From Antitrichia curtipendula (lineage: Eukaryota > Streptophyta > Bryopsida > Hypnales > Leucodontaceae), in NCBI GenBank assembly GCA_951230915.1, contig OX579635.1, forward strand, positions 13,826,001 through 13,890,000: DNA of 64,000 nucleotides, given 5' to 3'. Under the pieces are notes generated by a model. That model saw only the letters and a program-made list of their open reading frames with translations. It had not been told where the DNA came from and searched no databases. Both the position numbers and the translations under genes were made by a program. Each line of letters begins with the position of its first letter. Within the stretch, counting starts at the first letter, position 1. Below are positions 14,708 to 27,253 of this stretch, in pieces.

Positions 14708-15522
14708 ATATTTAGTGAAGTGGGCATCCAAGCCATCCCCCAAAACTGAAGGATTGGAAAAATACAAGTCCTTCAGGATAGGGTGTCTTTTTGAGGTTCA
14801 CATCATCCTTATCAAGAGCAAATTTCTCTTTTGGTTTCCCCTCAACATTGATTTTTCTTCCTTCAAGTGCATCACATTTGGCCTTCTTTAATTCCATGAA
14901 GGTCATGTTAAGGCATAAGCTTGCAATATTTGAGCCGAACTTCACCATGGTAAATCCATAAAAATACTTGATGGTTAATAGAAAGTTTCAATATGTAAAA
15001 ATTGATTTTACTTTCTTGTAGTTCATCTTTTGTAATATGACAAATAATTATAAAATATTACAACAAAATCATAAGTCATTTTAATAAAATTAAAAAAATT
15101 AATGAGTGCACAAGAATGCTTGAAGGAAATCTTAATTTATCCATGTCCTCTAAAGTCACATGATGTAAAACAAATGTAAAAGATTTAAAAATAAAAAGAT
15201 TTTAGTTATAAAATCAATTTAAAAGATATTATTAGAAAATAATTTTTATGCTTCTACTTTCACTTTTTGTATAGTTTTTATGCTTTTACTTTTATTTTAC
15301 ATTGTATCAATGCTTTATGAATTTCATATATAAATAGCAAATCAAAAAGAATTTATTATTTTGTTGTAATATTGGTAGTGTGTATATAATTATCATCTTT
15401 ATAGCATTTTATATATTGTTTTTTTCTTTTGAAATTTCCTATCCATTTGTTGGTTTTAACTTTTTTAAACACTACCCACGTAAAAGCAAGAATTGCAAAA
15501 TACCTAGAAGAATCACCTAGCA

Positions 15523-15930
15523 ATGGAAACCATGAATGTGGTAAATACTTTGTTGTTCCTTCCACTGGAAGAGCCTAGTCAAGATCCAATTGTCATTAGC
15601 AATGACTCACCAACAACGACGTACAATGAAAGAGAAGCTTATGATAGAGCACTTTCATGCAAGCCCAATTCCTACGTCCAGAGAGAAGAAAAGAGAAGAA
15701 GAAGGAGAATGAGGAAGAAAAAGTTGGCCCAAACACAAGTTTCAAATCGCATCATTCAATTATTTGTATGTAGAATGTGTAACCAGATTTCCACTTCCCA
15801 ACAAGTAATTGAAGAACACACAAAAGTGTGTACGTTAACACAACATCCAAGTTGTGAACAAGAATTTTCCAATCTTAAAAATTACCTTACAGTTAAATGG
15901 AAATGCGCATGTACACTAATAGAAGCGTGA
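15523..15930 (+). CDS. Hypothetical 135-residue protein with a C2HC zinc-finger-like motif
   Basis: ATG at 15523, TGA at 15928-15930. A basic run at residues 55-67 (EEKRRRRRMRKKK) resembles a nuclear localisation signal. It is followed by C83-x2-C86-x12-H99-x3-C103, the spacing of a classical zinc finger with Cys as the last ligand, though the hydrophobic core positions of a C2H2 finger are not convincing. Base use is AT-rich as in the flanks, and no splice partners were found. It could be a real single-exon gene, an exon of a larger one, or chance. Confidence 0.35.
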   Translation: METMNVVNTLLFLPLEEPSQDPIVISNDSPTTTYNEREAYDRALSCKPNSYVQREEKRRRRRMRKKKLAQTQVSNRIIQLFVCRMCNQISTSQQVIEEHTKVCTLTQHPSCEQEFSNLKNYLTVKWKCACTLIEA

Positions 15931-18117
15931 CCTTGAAACACTAGCTAATTCAAATTAAATAGGTCATTGCAGCTTTAAAATTCATTTCAATAGCACAGAA
16001 AAATAATATTTTTTAAATGCTCTTAGTGAACAAAAGCTTCTTGTAGACTGATATGAACTATTCTCATTATCATTTTTGACTAGTATTGGAAAGACCAATA
16101 GCAAGTGAGGTATAGGGCGTTTCTATTTTAAAATGTTTCACTTGTTTTTTAATAAAACTTTGATTCCTCATAAAGCCTTGCAATTGTTTTCAATCATTTT
16201 AAGTACTTTAGTTGTATCAAATGCATGTCTTTACACATGGGGTGGTTGGTAACTGAAAAGAGGTTCTTGTTGTGAGGTTAAGAAGTGGAATATGAAAAGC
16301 GAATGCTCAAAAGCTGAAGAAATTTCATCAGCAGGTGGTTTTTTTCAAACCCATTGACAAAGACAGATATCACAAAACTCATGGACAGCACTGCAAATAC
16401 AGTAGTCAAAAGTTTACTGTACTGTACAGTGCCCTGCAGTTCATTTATGAAATTTTAAGCCAGTGTTCACTAGAAAATTCCGCAACTTTAGAAAGCTCTA
16501 GCGTGCTCAAAAAATGAACTGATTTTGAAATTGTAATGAAGAGCACTTCAACTTTGTAACAAGTGAAAAATGAAAAATTTGAAAATCATTCAACAACTTG
16601 GATTCCTTTTATACACTATCTATCATTTGATAGAGAACAATCAAAGATTTTTTGCATTTGGGTGAAGAACAAGCAAGAAATCATACAAGCAATTCAAGTG
16701 GTATATATGAGAATAAGTATCTCTATAGCAGTTGTGAAGTTTCATTTCTTGTATGTACCATTGAATACAAGTAGTAATTTTCACAAATGTCAATAGTAAT
16801 TTTCACAAAACCTTATATAAATGAATGTAAGGCAGAACCACCCATATTCGACCATTTAAGTGATTCCACGCATGTCCTGGAGCAGTAGAAGGCAATGTAA
16901 ATTTATTGCCATGTAGAAAGATAGAAATGACAGGCATTGCCAATTTTTCATGATTTTTTTTCCTTAAATTCAAACTACTATGGATTTTGGAAGCCAAAAG
17001 TTGACCTCAACCCATACCCAATATATAGAGTCTTCCAATTCCGATCATTCCATAACTACTTTCCCACTCACTACTTCCTACTTTCTTGTTCACTACATTA
17101 GGACATGAATCATCACTTTATAGTCCCAAATTTGCAAAGGAGAAAAAATCACATTCCAAACTTTGGTTGGAAACCTGTTCCAGCCTTGGTTGAAAATAGG
17201 TGCACTCTACCCATTGGGTATGGATGCTTGGTTGGTAATGGGTGGTTCTACCATATCTACACGTCATGGCAGAAATCAATCCAACTACCAAAAGGATCCT
17301 TCTATATTTATAACTAATTTTTTTAAATTGTATGATTTTACATTAACCTTTGCAATAATGACACCCTTTAAAGTTTGAATTTTTTGGGGCTTTGTTTCCA
17401 ACTCAGAGGACCTTCGCAGTGGGAATTTGACCGTCACTTAGTGCTATAGATGTGAGAACTATGAATGAGTGGTTGTCGGAATAGGTCACATTTCTAGGCA
17501 GAACAAGTACGTATGTAGTAAAACAACAATCTCAGACACAAGATGATGTAAAAGTCACAATGGTCCTGGAGATGAGTTAATCACATGAGATGATGGATAA
17601 AACAACTTTTATTAGAAATGATCATCAGTGAATGTTAAATTTGTTTTCTTGACAAAACTCTACTTCATAAACAGTAAATCATTACAAGACATTTGAAGCC
17701 AATGAAAGACTACGAGTTTCCAACGCATTCCCATCCTGGGAACTCTGCCATATACACAGTCTAACATGGTCAAAATTGTGACACGTCAAAAAAAATAATA
17801 ATTTAAAAAAAAAAGGTCTTTTCGATACTTCCTTGATCAATTCAAGGTAGATTTTGCATCCCTTTCGAGAATCCCACTCTAACTATCAAATATGATTCAA
17901 CTTTGTTTTCATTTAGAAAAACTGAAATGAATCATTTTACCACAGAAAGTTCACTACTTAATCATCATCAGAACTTATTTTCAACTGAAGCATGAATATA
18001 GCTTCAGTTTATTATGCCATATCTTCCTTCTAGTGTCAAGTTGTTACTCTATTAGTAAATCAACCATCCTACTTACATAACAGAGCTAGATCATTCAATC
18101 AGTTTGATCAGATCATT
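15931..18117. other. Intergenic DNA, no gene seen
   Basis: Several ORFs of 60-77 codons, none recognisable. Loose inverted similarity between GCAGAACCACCCAT (16832) and ATGGGTGGTTCTAC (17239) hints at another eroded element. Confidence 0.5.
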
Positions 18118-18664
18118 TAAGGTAAACCAGCCTATGACAGGCAGATTGCCTGGTTTGCCTTGTTGACATATTTGAAATTTTGAAATTTTTTTTTCATATA
18201 AAGGCAAACATGAAAAATTGGTAGAACAATTGAAATTTTATTTTTTTGACAAAGTATGAATTTGTTACAGATTTTTGAAGTGAATTGGCCAGATGGCTCA
18301 AAACAGTCTGTAGACTATCCCACAACCATCAAAAACTATACCCATGGTGGTCATCAAACCACCCAATGCAGTTACAATATTTCCTAACATGGTTGAAATA
18401 TTTTCTAACATGGACATGACATAAAGGAATAAAAAAAGTTAGTTCATGTAATGAATTACACTAGAAAGGGACGAGTTCCTAAAATAGTCTCTAACATCTC
18501 CATCACCATCATACAAAACATTGATTTCAGCCATCAACCTACCTAATAAAGTTTTGCTTACATTAATTGGAAAAAACCTGGCACAGATTGATGGAAAACT
18601 GTAATGGGTCATCTTATAGATGTCTGTATTAGGCACTTGGCCTGTCATAGGCTGGTTTACCTTA
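18118..18664. mobile_element. MITE with 22-bp perfect terminal inverted repeats
   Basis: GGTAAACCAGCCTATGACAG(GC) at 18121-18142 is repeated inverted at 18640-18661, with TAA outside the left copy and TTA outside the right. About 545 bp, no coding capacity. The edges would fit a PIF/Harbinger-type TWA target, but the duplication is not clean. Confidence 0.75.
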
Positions 18665-18892
18665 CTCCCAACAGATCACTCAATCCGATCAGAAAATGCA
18701 CTGGGAGTGAAAATTACCCCAAAGCTTTTAAGAAAGAAAGTATCCAAGTGTAACATAATCTGAATCATATGTAAGCACATGCATGTTGTACTAGATCGCA
18801 GCCAGAGTAAGGCTACTTCTGAGTCCTGGCCGAAACCCTAAAACGTCAAAAAAACAGTACTCAAACATCGATTTGAAAATATCAAACTCCTG

Positions 18893-19402
18893 GTTGGCAG
18901 CATCTGGACTGCTCTGCGAACGGTAATCCTCTGGAGCCTTTGGCTTGAGCGTAACGACGCTGCTTTTAACGATATTAAGTGGCAGCCGGCTAAGCTCACC
19001 CAAACAATTTGGCTCGGCATCATCGACTATGGGCGTGTGGAGTGGGAGCACACCTCCAAAAGCCGTCGCAAACGAGCTGAACAGTGGAACCTTGTGAGGG
19101 GTCGTTTTGCCCGGAGGTGGACCAGGAATTCGGTCTTCGCTGTCATGACCAACGGTGCTCCCCGCTGGGAGCTCACTGGCCCTCGTGGCGGATTTGTCTT
19201 TGAGCCTCCTTGAGCGGCGACGCCCTGGAGGGCGTCCCGCCCTCCTGCGCGGCGTCATGTTGTACTTCTGCGTCTTTTGGATTTTATTTTTGTTTTATTT
19301 TGCTTTCATTCTTGTCGCTTGCCCCCCCAGGCTGTATGCAGCTCGGGCTTCTATTATTTTTCTTGCAGTAAAGTTATCCTTTACTTGTGTCAAAAAAAAA
19401 AA
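18893..19402 (+). mobile_element. 5'-truncated LINE (non-LTR retrotransposon), 3' end
   Basis: Flanked by a perfect 17-bp duplication (AAAATATCAAACTCCTG at 18876-18892 and 19403-19419) and ending in a poly(A) run, the products of target-primed reverse transcription. From 18894 a plus-strand frame of about 105 codons runs to TGA near 19214, with TVILWSLWLERNDAAFND, the Trp-rich tail found after plant LINE reverse transcriptases. A ~190 bp 3' UTR follows. The insert is much GC-richer than its surroundings. Opposite-strand ORFs here are shadows. Confidence 0.9.
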
Positions 19403-20333
19403 AAAATATCAAACTCCTGCGACAAAAAATTCCAATAACTTGCACAAAAGAAACACCACAAAACAAACAATGTGATTGCTTGATATGGCTGTCCTTCTCT
19501 TCAGACAACATAAATTTGCTTGGAAATCTTGAAAAAGAATTTTCCAGGAGGTGACGATCCTCACATGTGCCCATACCAACCAGCATACCATTAGTTTGCT
19601 ACTTGATGTACACGAGGTGTCTACAGATCGTCACTACTTGTTATTGTAATTCACCTGAAAAAAACTTTCATACTACTCAAAAACCAACGTTAGAAACGTT
19701 AATATGAAGTTGTCATACAAGTTAACTTTGGAAATCATAACACCTGTTGGCCGGTGATTTGTGAGCCTAGCACCATTGCAACCAAACCGTGAAGCTCAAA
19801 TACCCAAGCGTTGCTGCAAACAAGCTTTTTCAAGCAAGTTTACACAAAAGCAACAGTAACCCAGTCTATCACTTTGAACAGGTCGCAAGTAAGGGCCAGA
19901 TTTCAAACATTAGCAGAAGACTAGCTGAAGGGCGGCAATTCTCATGTCGCAACAATTAAATTTTCCATCAGACACAGTGTTAACTTTCTTAATTAAGGTA
20001 CAAGCTCCAAACAAGCCGTCATTTTATTCCTTTAGTCTTGCTAATTATGCTTTAATACACAACCCAAAGGCTCATCAAAAGACTGTGTATGTGAGCTGGC
20101 TAGTTCAGGTCGTTTATAATCTGTCATCATTATTTGAGCAGGTTATTAACAGTAATGTGCCAGGCAGCTTATACGCCAATTTGAAAATAAAAAAATCTTT
20201 TATTCCAAATTGTTTATATTCACAAATATCTATAATAGGAAATTTTATTTGCTAGCAAGTAGCAAAAGTATCATCCTCTATATATCACAGCAGTAGATTC
20301 TAAAACTCATGAATTAATACTATGAATTTGAAT

Positions 20334-20400
20334 CTAAAAAAAAAAAGAAAAAAGAAAAAAAAAGAAAAAAGAAAAAATATATATATATATATATATATAA
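20334..20400 (+). repeat. A-rich tract plus AT microsatellite
   Basis: (A)nG repeats followed by about twelve AT units. Confidence 0.95.
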
Positions 20401-20976
20401 TTATTTTTACTTTTTAATTATTTGTATATTCTGATTATTCCCAACAGTAGGAATAGCCTTGAAACGGCCCTTTGAAGGCCTCAAATCTCTCCTAATGGCT
20501 TCATAAGTTTAAACAAAAGCATTCAAAAAAGGTGATTATTGCAAAATTCATAACAAGATTCTTTCAATGCCCATCTCAATGTAGGCACCTCAATAAATTA
20601 TTCAATAATTTTTCTATTTTGTTGGATGGATGGATGTTTGTTTAAAATCTTATACATTCTATTTTGACTAACCTCATAACTCCTAAAGTCTCAAGTGTCT
20701 CCCACACTGTTTCTTTGTTTAATTTCTATGATATCAATTTTTGGTATGATCTTTAAGATAGAAAAGAATAGTTTATTTTCATTAAAATATAAAACAATTA
20801 GAATTAAATAAAATAATAGATGAAAGAATACACAAATTATTTGAATAAAAAAATAAATTATTATAAATTAATTTATGCATAAAATTGATCTTGTAACTCT
20901 CTAAAGTTTATTTTATTTTTATTAATTTATTATTTCTAAACATAATGCAATTGTGGATTGAGGACATTCAAATTTT

Positions 20977-21872
20977 ATAACCCATAAAGTTCCTTGACTA
21001 TGTTTTCACCAAAAACACTCCAAAACTGCCATTTCTATTGCAAGTACCAAAAATTTAGAAAAAAACATTTTTGGACACATTTAACCATAGGATCTTGTAT
21101 TACACTAGATTGAGAAGACGTGGAAAAATTTTCAGAAATTTCTACCAGGTGGATTGCAAGATATTAGCATTTGAAGTGACAAAAATCCTTTGGGGGGCCC
21201 TACAAAAAAACGAGCACTTGCACTTCACAAGGTCACATTTGTATGTAAAAATGTCCAAAATGGTGGTGATTATTTGGTGATTCATTCTTCATAGTAAGTT
21301 GGCTGCATGCTTAAAAAAAATTTAATCATTTGGAATTGTACAACATATAGGAGAAAAATAGTAAATAGAAAGAAGTAGCAAATGATTCAAATACAAAATT
21401 GTTAAGAATTTAGATATGGAATTGAAAAATGCCAATCCTAGTGTTTGTACTTTTATTTTTTTCAAAAAATATTAAAGTTTGAATTAAATAAAGAATTATT
21501 TTAGAATTGAGATTCCATAATTGCCCGCAAACTAAAACTCTTCTTAAATTTCATTTCATTGATCAAAATGGAATGATTCTAAGCTTTCCACGTTTATATA
21601 AATCTATAAAACCAATTTTAAGTTTTTATTTTTGAACAAAGTGTTTTTTTCTAATCTACATGGGTTGCCCAAGTTGAAAAACAAACAACATTTTACATCA
21701 AAACTTTTCATTTATATACTCAAATGAAATGAAATTTAGCACTCATGGAAGATATTCCTTGTTTGCACCTTGTAAAAAAATTTCAGCCTAAATAAATCAT
21801 ATCTCCGCTCACATGTACCTATTCAAAAAAGTTATACTACCCAAAACACAAGGCTGGTCCTTTAGGGGTTAC
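20977..21872 (+). mobile_element. TTAA element, sub-family A' (full length)
   Basis: Left end ATAACCCATAAAG, right end GGTCCTTTAGGGGTTAC; the TTAA is mutated on both sides. The left ~250 bp match the reverse complement of the family A right end, while the right half differs. Copies at 10109, 22650, 34817 and 44990 share this body. Confidence 0.75.
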
Positions 21873-22649
21873 AAAAAATAGTTGTAACTACATTTATGTG
21901 CCTTATTTCAATACAAAATTATTATATATCTATAAATCTATTAGAATCAATAGTTAATTTTCAAATTAGATCACAAAAATTTAGAAATTTCATTGTATAA
22001 CGTGCAATTTCCAAATTCATTGATTTATCAATTAATTTTTTTTCAAATATACAAATATTTTACATACTTAATTCACACATTTGTAGATTTCAAGATTTAA
22101 ACACTTAAAGGTATTATATCTTCAACGTTTCAAATTGCATACTTATAATTTATAAGTTGATCAAATTGTTTTAAAAAAACCACCAATGATATTCTAATTT
22201 ATGAATTACAATAATCTCTATATCTATGTAATACATACTGTTTTTCTGGAATTATCACATTTGTGATGATCCATGGTATTACTAGTAGCTTAGTCAAATA
22301 TAAAGTATTCAATAGAAAAATTCTATATCATGTTAAAATTAAAACTTAGATCTTATTTAGAAATTTAAAGTATTGTTTATTTTGTAAAATATTAGGTTTA
22401 TAAAAAAATTTAATTTACAAATGTATAAATTATTATTATTTAAATCAATCAATTGATTAATTGATTACAATTGACAAATCAAACTTTTATAATAATTCAT
22501 TATTTTATTATTTTTAAATTTACAAATTCACATATTTGAAGATTTTATACTTTCAAATAGTCCTATGAAGTAGTATTTTCTATTGAATTATATTGTATTT
22601 CCTTCACTCAAAATTGAAATGCACCTCATCCTCACTATCACTCAAAAGA

Positions 22650-23050
22650 CAACCCATACAATGTCATATGAAAACATGCCCCAAATGGTGGTGCTTCTTT
22701 GGATTCATTCTTCAAGACAAGTTGGCTATATGCTTGAAAAAATAGTAGGTAGAAAGAAATATATAATGATTTAAAATACTAAATTGTTAATTATTTAGTT
22801 ATAGAATTGAAAAATGCCAATCCCGATGGTTGTAATGTTGTAATAAAAAAATCTACATCCTATGATTTTATTTTTTTCAAAAAATATTGAAATTGAATTA
22901 AATAAAGGACTTCAAAATTTATTTTAGAGCGGAGATTCCATAACTACTTGCAAACTAAAAGTCGTCATAACTTTCATCTCATTAACCAAAATGGAATGAT
23001 TCAAAGCTTTCCATGTATAAATAAATCTAAAAAATCAATATGAATTTTTT
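22650..23050 (+). mobile_element. Fragment of an A' element
   Basis: Matches the central A' segment (CAAATGGTGGTGCTTCTTTGG, AAGACAAGTTGGCTATATGC, AACCAAAATGGAATGATT) and stops at the outer edge of the 2.4 kb foldback. Confidence 0.6.
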
Positions 23051-24239
23051 GTATTTCCTTCATTCACTATATGATTTCATTTATTTTTACTTCATTTTAG
23101 ATCATTTCATTCACTATATAGAATTTATAATCAATTTATCATTATTGTTTTTTCAATAATGTTAAATAATTTAATTTTTTAATTTAATTTTTAAATAACC
23201 TAGTTAAAAAAATAATTAAAAATGAAACATTTATCATTAAATTAAAAAATATATATATAGTGCATTCAACATTGTTTTAGAATTTTTAATTTTGGTATTT
23301 TAAAATCATGTTAAAGATTTATTTAATTATTTAAAAAAATTAAACTAATTAATTAATTGAATTTAAAACATTTTTTCTTCTTAAATATAAAGACATTTTT
23401 GTTATTATCTTTTTTTTAAATTTAAGATCAATGTAATATTTTAAAATTCAACTTATAAACAAATTATGTGGCATTGTACACTTGTCCAAGTGTTTAATTT
23501 TTGTGATTTACTTGTGTATTCTTAATTTACAAATCTTAGAATAATTTATCTATAATTTAGTTTATAGAAAAAAAATTTAATTGGAAACCCATAACTTTCA
23601 CACTAAAAATTCAAAAGTGCAAAACAACTTTGGTGCATTTTTACTCATTAAAAGTTTTTTGGTGATGCCAAAAATGATATCAAAAACTCTTATACTCCAG
23701 TTTCCATAATCTATTCAATTTATGGGCTTAAAAATTACTCACAAAGCCATTGTACGGTACATCCAAAAGCAATGATATGACTTTAGTACAACCTTTGTCA
23801 AGTCTAGCTCTCCAATGGTATAAAAATAATGACTAGTGAGCACACAACCAGGGATATCTCAATGTTACATATGAAACAAATTAAAAAATATTTATCATAA
23901 TATTTTTACTTCTAGTTTTATTCAACTTTTACTTTGCATACACAAGTAAATAAAATAAAATAAATGCAAAGCTTATACACTCTTGATTGATAATAAATCT
24001 AAGAGGTCAAACTCTCTTCTTTAAGGTATTGATATTAAAGTTTTGTTTTTAATTGATTTAAAAATTCAATTCTTTTATTTCTTTCTTTCTTTTCCCTTTT
24101 TATTCATTTTTATCTTAAGGACCTACTCTAAGATAAAAAGGCAAAAAGAGGGGGAAGAGGACGAAAAAAGGAAAAAGTAAGGGGAAGAGGGAAGAAAAAG
24201 AGAGAGAAAAAAATCCATCCATTAAGTTTGTTTGTTTGT

Positions 24240-24463
24240 TTGTTATGGTGATATCTTCTGGACCATGCGATGTGACCCGCAATGATGTGCTTGTTACCAT
24301 TGGAAAGTCCTTAGCTAGGAGGGATGCATAGGCTTTGTTTCATGGTGTTCCAACCTATGGTGTGAAAGTTATTGAATTTTAAAGTTTTTTTATGAATTAA
24401 AAAAAAATTTAAAATCAATTTTTACTTACATTTTGATTGTGTCAACGACATAGAGCACACTAG
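24240..24463 (+). repeat. Centre of the giant foldback, related to 2930-3135
   Basis: The segments share GTGCTTGTTACCA/GTTCTTGTTACCA, AAGTCCTTAGCTAGGAGGG against AAGCCCTTGGCAAGGAGGGG, and CCTATGGTGTGAAAG against CCTATGGTTTGAAAG. So the centre is a dispersed repeat in its own right. Confidence 0.65.
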
Positions 24464-25316
24464 TTGAACTTTAAAATCAATTAAAAACAAAACTTTAACA
24501 TCAATACTTTAAAGAAGAGAGTTTGACTTCTTGATTCATTATCAATTAAGAATGTATAGGCTTTGTATCCTTTATTTATTTATGTATGCAAAGTTAGAGT
24601 TGAATAAAAGTAAAAGTAAAAATACAATGATAACATTACTTCTAGTTTGCTTTGTATATAATGTTGAGATATCCCCTATTGTGCACTCACCACTCATTTC
24701 TTTATACCATTGGAGAGCTTGACTTGATGAAGGTTGTGCTATAGTAGTATGATGGATTTGTGAGCAATTTTTAAGACCATAAATTGAATTAAATTATGAA
24801 AAATGGAGTATAGGATTTTTGATGTCATTCTTGGTATAGCCAAAAAGCTCTCAACGAGTAGAAATGCACCAAAGTTGTTTTACACTTTTGTTTCTTAAGT
24901 GTGGAAGTTATGGTTTTTAAATTGAATTTTGTTTCTATAAGTTAGATTAAATTATGGATAAATTATTCTAAAAACTAAAAATTGCAATTTATTGTTCAAC
25001 GTGCATGTGTCAAAAAATAAAAATAAATAAAAAATAAAAAATAAAAAATACATAGGTAAATCATGAAAAACACTTGGATAAGTGCACAATGCCACACAAA
25101 TTGTTTATAAGTCAAAGTCTTAAAAATGATATTGATCTTAAATAAAACATAATAATAACCAAAAAAAATCTTTGTATTTAAGAAGAAAAAGAATTTTAAT
25201 TCAATTCATAAATCAATTTAATAATTTCTAAATAATTAAATAAATCTTTAATATAATTTTAAAATATAAAAAATAAATATTCAAAAATAATGTCCAATTT
25301 AATGGTAAATGTTCTT

Positions 25317-25345
25317 ATTTTATTATTATTATTATTATTATCATT
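25317..25345 (+). repeat. ATT microsatellite
   Basis: Runs of TTA/ATT in the outer part of the right foldback arm. Confidence 0.9.
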
Positions 25346-25499
25346 GTTATTATTTTATTATATCATTAAAATATATATTAAATCATTTAGCATTATTGAA
25401 GAGAAAAAAATCAATAATGATAAATTGACTATAACTTCTATACAATGAATGAAATTATCTAAAAGTAAAAATAATTGAAATTATATAGTGAAGTGAAAT

Positions 25500-26790
25500 A
25501 TAATATGATTGCAATAAAAGTTGTCATTTCATTTCTACAAAAGAAAACATGTGTTTAAATAGAAACATACATAAATCGAGACATAAATGAAAACCAATGC
25601 TTTGTAAAAAGCACCAATATGATAACTAAATTTCTAAATCATCATAGTTTTACATATATGATAAATGTATATATTAAATAAAATACACAAAAATTCTAAC
25701 ATTAGTGCATATAATATCTACTACATTTTTTGTTTTCCTCTTTTATCTTTATCTTTTTTTTTAGTTGAAATTGATCTCAAATAAGAAATTAGAATTTTCA
25801 AGGTAGTTTTCTACTTAACAATTATATATTTTCATTGTATTGCAACCTTTTTTCACTCAACCTTAGTATGATTGTTTGGTTTTATATGTTTTTGTTCATT
25901 TTGATGATGCAACAAACATAAAAACAATTTAGTCTCTTTTTCAATATATGGAGTGCTTTTTGCTATAAGTGGTACAATTGCCAAGTCAATGTCTTTAAGA
26001 CTTGAAAGTTGACTACAAAGTGGAGGCTTGTATATAGATTTTGATCTTGGTACTTGTAAAGAATTTGAACACATGATGTTGAATGAAATATTACTCATGG
26101 TCTCTAGAAACTTGATTACCATATGTTGGGGTCAGATTCATTAAATCCCCAAACAAAATTATTTCTTTTGGGGTTGAATATCCTCTCATTAACTTGATTT
26201 AGAATTTTTGGGATTTTGTTTCACAAGATTTGGAATTTTTCATGACCTTTAGCAAGGTCCTTACAACTTTACCATAGTATTTAAGGCTTTGTCGAATCTT
26301 TTGTGACCTTTAGCAGTAGGATCCTCCCACCTTAGTAAGATAGCAAAATATTGGTTAAGTTTCAATCCTTTTCAATGAACACAATCTCTCTTCAAGCGGA
26401 AAAAAGGACTAAGCTTAGTAAGATAAAGTATTCAATGAATTTTACATTTATTTAGCAATCACCTTGGTAAGTATATTATTTGTTATTTTTTGTTGACCAC
26501 TGTTTTTTAAGGATTTATTAACATTATCTACACTATTCAATTATGCCACGTAATAAATTTCTGAAAATTTAATTGCATGCCATATTTACTTATATTTTAA
26601 AATACTTTTTACCGAGTATTGGCACTTTCCGCTTTTCCAATCACTTGACCCAACCATCCCCAACACATCCCCAACACATCAGCATAAATCAAAATCTATA
26701 TTTATGTTTGGTCAAGCCATGTTTGGTCTCAGCAACAGTATCAGCTTGATGAAAGTACCTGCATGTTGAAGTCTTCATCACTTTAAAGTG
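25500..26790. other. AT-rich intergenic DNA before KASIII, no gene seen
   Basis: One minus-strand ORF of 89 codons (25853-26122) without a recognised domain; otherwise nothing. Confidence 0.55.
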
Positions 26791-27128
26791 ATTGGTCTAC
26801 TTTGGCGTATCTGAGAGTGAGACCCCACGGGGCGGCCCCCCCCCGTCATAAAGACCTCGTTCCCATGACGCGAGCTCACCAACCTCGTCTTTTCCATTCA
26901 CTGTGTTCCCGTGTCTTTTTCCTCCGAAGGAGAAACCGAAGTAACTGAGACACAGCCTTCCCTTCCCTCGCCTCGTTTGCATCGCCCCCATCGCCAGCTC
27001 GCTCACTGAACTTAGCTCCCCAGCCAACCATCTCTGGCCCCCGCCGTTCACTAAACAAACTTCTTCTCTCTCATCACTTCTTCTCGCATCCCACATTGCC
27101 TTCATAATTCCTCAGAATTTCACTTTCA

Positions 27129-27148
27129 CTCACACACACACACACACT
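27129..27148 (+). repeat. CA microsatellite just upstream of the KASIII start
   Basis: A run of CA dinucleotides about 105 bp before the ATG, probably in the 5' UTR or core promoter. The 26800-27130 stretch before it is C-rich, unlike its AT-rich surroundings, and is the likely promoter region. No clear TATA box was assigned. Confidence 0.7.
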
Positions 27149-27253
27149 TAAAAGTCAGATTGATTTCCCACCTGCATTCCCAAAACCTTTGGCTCCGCTT
27201 CCTTAGCGCAATCCGCTCCTCATCGCAATCCCTAGTCCTGGTTGGAGCTAGCC

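Larger units (their letters stand above)
23056..25498. repeat. Giant inverted repeat, two ~1 kb arms around a ~390 bp centre
   Basis: Left arm 23056-24072, right arm 24464-25498. Paired landmarks, outer to inner: CATTCACTATATGATTTC with the end near 25490; TGTGGCATTGTACACTTGTCC with the reverse of GGATAAGTGCACAATGCCACA; TTTGGTGCATTTTTACTC with GAGTAGAAATGCACCAAA; AACTCTCTTCTTTAAGGTATTG with CAATACTTTAAAGAAGAGAGTT. The arms are diverged but collinear. Each arm is extremely AT-rich and non-coding. Confidence 0.85.

Noticed and set aside
18791..19258. 155-codon minus-strand ORF
   Set aside because: It is antisense to the LINE tail, whose plus-strand frame has the family motif, poly(A) and target duplication.
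26797..27105. 102-codon minus-strand ORF in the C-rich block before KASIII
   Set aside because: Open because of base composition in the likely promoter; no domain.
27242..27253. Earlier KASIII start at a TTG codon
   Set aside because: Not an ATG; the ATG at 27254 has good context and gives the expected length.
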